32,143 bases of DNA from a virus. The DNA lies in the IMG/VR virus record IMGVR_UViG_3300027996_000113, positions 1-32,143 of that record. One strand, written 5' to 3'. The notes below the pieces were generated by a model. The model worked only from the letters and a program-made list of their open reading frames with translations. It had not been told where the DNA came from and did not search any database. Of this stretch, positions 28,154-32,143 are shown in pieces. The stretch's first letter is position 1, and every line of letters starts with the position of its first letter. The position numbers were made by a program, and so were the translations under genes.

Positions 28154-30869
28154 TATAATTTCATATGAGGATCTGATAGGCCAGGATGATACATTTGATG
28201 TTATCTTCCAGAATATAGACCAACTAAAGAAGGAATTAGTAGAGTTAGCTCAGATGCAAAAGAGTCAACTAGGCCTAATTAATCCTAATGATGAGGAAGC
28301 AGTAAGGAATGCTACTAAGGAAGTGCAGAACCTTACCAATGCCATGAAAAAGCTAGAAACTGAGGAGAAAAAAGCACAAAAGACTAAGAAAAAATCCAAT
28401 GATCTTACCAATGAGGAGCTAATAGCCAGAGAAAAGCAGAAGATAGCCAATAGGGAACGCATTCAGGTAGCTAAACAGATGGCTATACTGCAAAGTAAGG
28501 AGTCCGGAGAGATAGAAAAGCTCAGAGCAAAGCTATCATTAACTACTTTGCAGTGGAAAAAGCTAACTAAAGAGGAGTTAAACAATACTAAGAAGGGCAA
28601 AAACCTTATTAAAACAAAAAAAGACCTTACTAATCAGCTCAAAAAGTTAGAGAAACAGACAGGAGATAACAGAAGGAATGTAGGTAATTATACTGCAGCA
28701 CTAGGGAAGATGGGTAAGATGGCTGCAGGTATCTTTATAGGTCGGGGACTGGCTCAGGGGATCAGGAAGATGGGCGCTGCATTGGGAAAGCTAGTAGAAA
28801 AGAACAAAGATAGCTCAGCATCTGCCAAATCACTATCAGAATCATTTGAGAAAGTAGGTACTATCCTGGAGAAGTTAGGACTGTTTGTTATAGAAGTAAT
28901 AGCAGGACCATTACAGGCTCTTATTAGTGGCTTTCAAACCTTTGCAAGTGCAGTATTAGGAATAGATCTTAGTGCTAAGAAGGCTAGTGAGGGAGTTCGA
29001 GAGCTACAAATTGAATTTAATGCAGAGATAGAAACATTAAAAAGAGGCAATTTATCCAATGAAGCCAGGAAGCAGTTAATAGATGATATAAACAAAAAAT
29101 ATAAGGATTATCTTCCAAATTTATTAACAGAGAAGTCTACACTTGATGAGATTACTGCAGCTCAGAATAGTGCAAATGCAGCAATGGAAAAGAAAATCTT
29201 GCTATTAGCTAGTGAGGAGATGATGGTAGATATAACAAAGAAAAGATTAGAGTTAACGAGGGAGCAGATAGGATTAGAGCAAACGGCAAATAAAACTACT
29301 GCAGAAGCAACAAAACAAAATGATAGATTAGCTGCTGCTATGGAGGGGGCAGATGTTAGAATGCAGGAAGCAGGAATAACTGCCCAAAGAAATGCTGCAG
29401 ATGCTAATAATTCAGCACAAACAGCATTAAGATTAAATAAAGAGAAATTAGCACAACTAGATGAGGAGAAAAAATCTATAAAAGATATATTAGCAGCTCA
29501 GGGATTATCTTCTAAGGACTTCTTGGGACTTGAAAAAAAGAAAACGGAGGCAGCAAAGAAAACAAGGAAAGCTGCAGCCAAAGTATACAAAGATAATGAA
29601 GCACAAAGGATAGCAGCAGTAGAATCATTACAGGCTAAGATAGAAAAATTAGAGGCATCAAATGAGGAGGACAAAACAGAAAGACTATTAGCTTTAGAAG
29701 ATGTTAGATTTCAGGCATTACAGAGGCAAAGAAAGAAGGATTTTGAGAAGTTTAAGCAATTATTGATTGATCAGGAAGCTAATGAATTGGCTTTTTATGG
29801 GGAGGGTAGTGCTGAGTTAATAGCGTTCCAGAAGTTTGCAGGGGAGGAATTATTAAGAGTAGAGGCAATAACTCAGAAGCTATCAGAGGAGCAGCTACAG
29901 GCATCTGAGAATAAAAAGCTACAGATAATAAAAACTGCAAACGATAAAAGAGAGGCAGCAGCTACAAAAACAGTTAAAAAAGCTCAGAATATTGTTAAAA
30001 AACAGACAGCAAAAGATGAAAAGCTGATCTTAGATAGCATTAAGCAAATAGATGGAGAGCAGGAAAAAGCAGATAAAAATAAAGAGGAGAGATTGAAAAA
30101 GAAGGCAGATATGGAAAAACAGTTAATGGAAGGAATACAACAAACTGCAGAAAAAGTAGGAGCTGCAATAGTGGATACATTTAACAAACAGGCAGAAGGA
30201 GCAGCATCATTAGTAGAGCAGCAATCTGCAGCAGTAGAAACACAAAGAGAAAGAGCAGAACAAGGGTTATCTAATACTCTGAAGTTTGAGCAGGAACAAT
30301 TAGCACAAAGGGAAGCAGAAAGAATCAGAGCAGAGAAGAAAGCTAAGCAGGCTGCAGAGTTAGTAGCACTGTTTAATTTAGTTAGTGCTTATGCTGCCTC
30401 AGGAGATTCTAATGCTTTAGCCAGAGGCTTGGTGGACTGGAGCTTACTAAAGGCATTAAGTGAGGGATTCGAAGAGGGAGGATATACAGGCTCAGGATCT
30501 TCCAATTCAGACGTAGCAGGATTGGTCCATAAGAATGAATATGTAGTTACTGCAGATGATGTAAAAAGATATGGTCTTACAGGAAGAGCAGGAGGAGACT
30601 TTGGAGAGGCCATGAGTGATTACTTCTATTCTCCTCTGCAGCGTAATATGTACCTGGATCAGAAAGGTAGGTTTAATGATGGCCTAAATAGTCCTGCTAA
30701 TACTTTCAGCAGATTAGAAAATGAGGTCCGGGCAATGCGTAGAGCTTTTGAGGATATGCCTAAAAATGACTTTGATATTATGCAGATGACTGATTACTTT
30801 GTAGAGATCAGCAAAAGAGTTACAAGCAATAGAATGACTAATATAAGTAAACAGAGAAAAAGATTATAA
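28143..30869 (+). CDS. Tail tape measure protein
   Basis: This is a 908-residue protein that is mostly helix, with long coiled coils (about 10-180 and 400-780), a Gly-rich hydrophobic patch near 185-280 (MGKMAAGIFIGRGLAQG and LFVIEVIAGPLQALISGF) and a C-terminal region with GFEEGGYTGSGSS and VHKNEYVVTADDVKRYGL. Tape measures set tail length at roughly 0.15 nm per residue, which gives about 135 nm here. It follows the chaperone pair with an 11-base overlap, and the tail-tip gene starts within its stop codon (TAATG). Confidence 0.9.
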   Translation: MADSIISYEDLIGQDDTFDVIFQNIDQLKKELVELAQMQKSQLGLINPNDEEAVRNATKEVQNLTNAMKKLETEEKKAQKTKKKSNDLTNEELIAREKQKIANRERIQVAKQMAILQSKESGEIEKLRAKLSLTTLQWKKLTKEELNNTKKGKNLIKTKKDLTNQLKKLEKQTGDNRRNVGNYTAALGKMGKMAAGIFIGRGLAQGIRKMGAALGKLVEKNKDSSASAKSLSESFEKVGTILEKLGLFVIEVIAGPLQALISGFQTFASAVLGIDLSAKKASEGVRELQIEFNAEIETLKRGNLSNEARKQLIDDINKKYKDYLPNLLTEKSTLDEITAAQNSANAAMEKKILLLASEEMMVDITKKRLELTREQIGLEQTANKTTAEATKQNDRLAAAMEGADVRMQEAGITAQRNAADANNSAQTALRLNKEKLAQLDEEKKSIKDILAAQGLSSKDFLGLEKKKTEAAKKTRKAAAKVYKDNEAQRIAAVESLQAKIEKLEASNEEDKTERLLALEDVRFQALQRQRKKDFEKFKQLLIDQEANELAFYGEGSAELIAFQKFAGEELLRVEAITQKLSEEQLQASENKKLQIIKTANDKREAAATKTVKKAQNIVKKQTAKDEKLILDSIKQIDGEQEKADKNKEERLKKKADMEKQLMEGIQQTAEKVGAAIVDTFNKQAEGAASLVEQQSAAVETQRERAEQGLSNTLKFEQEQLAQREAERIRAEKKAKQAAELVALFNLVSAYAASGDSNALARGLVDWSLLKALSEGFEEGGYTGSGSSNSDVAGLVHKNEYVVTADDVKRYGLTGRAGGDFGEAMSDYFYSPLQRNMYLDQKGRFNDGLNSPANTFSRLENEVRAMRRAFEDMPKNDFDIMQMTDYFVEISKRVTSNRMTNISKQRKRL

Positions 30870-32143
30870 TGGCTGATATTAGGCACTATAGGAATGGAGT
30901 ATTAGTTAATCCCAGAGACTTTGATCAGGCTAAGATTACTATGGATTGGGCAGGCAAAAAAGAGGCTGCCAATATTACTATCAATAGCATCAAGTTAGTA
31001 GCTGAGGAAGGCCAGGCATTAAAGGAGAGGATCTTATCAGGGTTAACCGGAGGAGTAGGATTCTTTGAAGGAGATCCATACCGGATAGAGGTAGGAGATC
31101 TATCCAATCCTCATAGCTTTGAAGGGTTTTTAGATTTCAGTGCAGGAGTAACTTTTATAGATAAGTGCGAGGTAGAGTGCAGCATAAAACGTGAGCAGGG
31201 AAGTGACTGGTTGAATGATGTAGCAGGAGGATTTAGTTATAGATACCTGCAGGATATAGGAGTTATTACAGATGCAGACTTTGTAGGAGTTCCATATGTC
31301 ATAAATTATATACCAGATGGAGCGCAATTGCTGATCTTAGGGATCAGTACCTTTATGATGACTAAAGAGTTAGTAGAAAGTATAAAGGCTATTAGTGATA
31401 GAGTTAGTGACCTGACAGATGCAGCAGTACCGGTAGTAGGTATTAGTGCAGGAGCAGGGGCAGGAGTGGTAACAGCATATGATATAGGTAACATAATCCT
31501 CGCTGCCTTGAAGCTCATAGCTCAGGTAGCATATACTGTAGCTATTGTTTATGCATTGGTAAAATTAACGGAGCAGATCATAGATCAGTTAATGCCTGCA
31601 AAGAGATACCATAAAGCAATGCCTGTAAAGTTATTATTTACAAGAGCATTGGACCACTTAGGATTAACTCTGCAATCTACTCTACTGGATAGCATAGATA
31701 CAGGATCTAACAAGTGGGTTTTGATTCCATCCAAAGGACATAGAGGAGGAGAAAAGCCTACAGCAGCAGATGCATCCTGGAGAGAAACAGGAGTACCATC
31801 ACAGCAGGATGTAACAGATACATTTGCAGGAGTGGTAAGGACTTTTAAAGAGATGTTTAATGCAGATTTTCAATTACAAAATGGAGTTTTTATATTTGAA
31901 AGAAGGGATCACTTCCAAAAATCTGCAGGATATGTTATTCCTGATACCTTTATTGATCAGGATAAGCTATTTGATAGTAATGGATTTAATACAGATCAGC
32001 TAAAAAGCTCATATTCAATAAACTGGAATTTTGACAGCCAGGATATGAATACTCTTGATAATCAGGATGGCCGGGTATTCCAGGCTGTACTGAGTCCAAA
32101 GATCACTATTAATGCAAAATTAACTACCTTAACAGGACTGCAG
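30869..32143 (+). CDS. Putative tail-tip/baseplate protein, partial (3' end missing)
   Basis: The frame opens with an ATG that overlaps the tape measure stop by one base (TAATG) and runs through to the last base, giving 425 residues with no stop, so the end lies outside the window. The N-terminus (RHYRNGVLVNPRDFDQAKIT) and the segment GGVGFFEGDPYRIEVGDLSN are beta-rich, a hydrophobic helical patch lies around 175-245, and a beta-rich part follows (FKEMFNADFQLQNGVFIFER). Position after tape measure suggests a distal tail or tail-tip (Dit/Tal-like) protein. No family is recognised. Confidence 0.65.
   Translation, partial: MADIRHYRNGVLVNPRDFDQAKITMDWAGKKEAANITINSIKLVAEEGQALKERILSGLTGGVGFFEGDPYRIEVGDLSNPHSFEGFLDFSAGVTFIDKCEVECSIKREQGSDWLNDVAGGFSYRYLQDIGVITDADFVGVPYVINYIPDGAQLLILGISTFMMTKELVESIKAISDRVSDLTDAAVPVVGISAGAGAGVVTAYDIGNIILAALKLIAQVAYTVAIVYALVKLTEQIIDQLMPAKRYHKAMPVKLLFTRALDHLGLTLQSTLLDSIDTGSNKWVLIPSKGHRGGEKPTAADASWRETGVPSQQDVTDTFAGVVRTFKEMFNADFQLQNGVFIFERRDHFQKSAGYVIPDTFIDQDKLFDSNGFNTDQLKSSYSINWNFDSQDMNTLDNQDGRVFQAVLSPKITINAKLTTLTGLQ

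Noticed and set aside
1-32143. CRISPR array, diversity-generating retroelement, tRNA genes or integrase
   Set aside because: No spaced direct repeats, reverse transcriptase motif, cloverleaf-like sequence or integrase motif were seen; tRNA search by program was not possible here.

Overview
This window is a large part of the genome of a tailed double-stranded DNA phage with a siphovirus-type tail, most likely infecting a member of the Bacteroidota (Flavobacterium-like). The DNA is visibly AT-rich. Start codons rarely have a clear Shine-Dalgarno sequence. Several intergenic regions carry TTG-N20-TAnnTTTG promoters, the form typical of that phylum. Several proteins belong to families common in Bacteroidota and their phages: a WYL_2/DUF2693-like SH3-barrel protein, a DUF3127-like ssDNA-binding protein and a prim-pol/RepA-type helicase. 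No integrase, excisionase, tRNA or CRISPR array was found. The host assignment is inference.

Layout. Positions 1-744 read rightward and hold the end of a putative virion protein, a BhlA-like membrane protein (holin candidate) and a 41-aa basic peptide. Positions 745-4875 read leftward. From promoter to end they encode a DUF2693-like protein, small unknown proteins, an ERF annealing protein and a YqaJ-type exonuclease, then a terminator, a possible second promoter, and a lysis cassette of amidase plus two overlapping spanin-like genes. Two good promoters facing away from each other at 4915-4992 separate this operon from a rightward early operon (5025-12020). That operon holds a possible HTH regulator, a RusA-like resolvase, several unknown proteins, a membrane-anchored GH73 glucosaminidase, a CoiA-like nuclease, and a SNF2-type helicase paired with a DNA methyltransferase.

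A 309-base gene-free stretch (12021-12329) contains a strong minus-strand terminator and a 17-bp plus-strand stem followed by nine T residues, each downstream of a candidate promoter. It is the best candidate here for undescribed regulatory RNA. After it come the replication genes: an initiator-like winged-helix protein whose gene carries six tandem 11-12 bp repeats (candidate origin), a prim-pol/helicase fusion and a DUF3127-like SSB.

From about 16.1 kb to the end is the late virion region: small unknown genes, terminase subunits, two unusual proteins between terminase and portal, portal, scaffold-like protein, major capsid protein followed by a strong terminator, neck/connector candidates (one fused to a LamG-like lectin domain), tail assembly chaperones G and G-T with an A_AAA_AAG -1 frameshift site, tape measure, and a tail-tip protein cut by the window end. 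Since virion genes sit at both ends of the window and read the same way, the genome map is probably circular or circularly permuted, with the remaining tail genes between the end and the start of this window.
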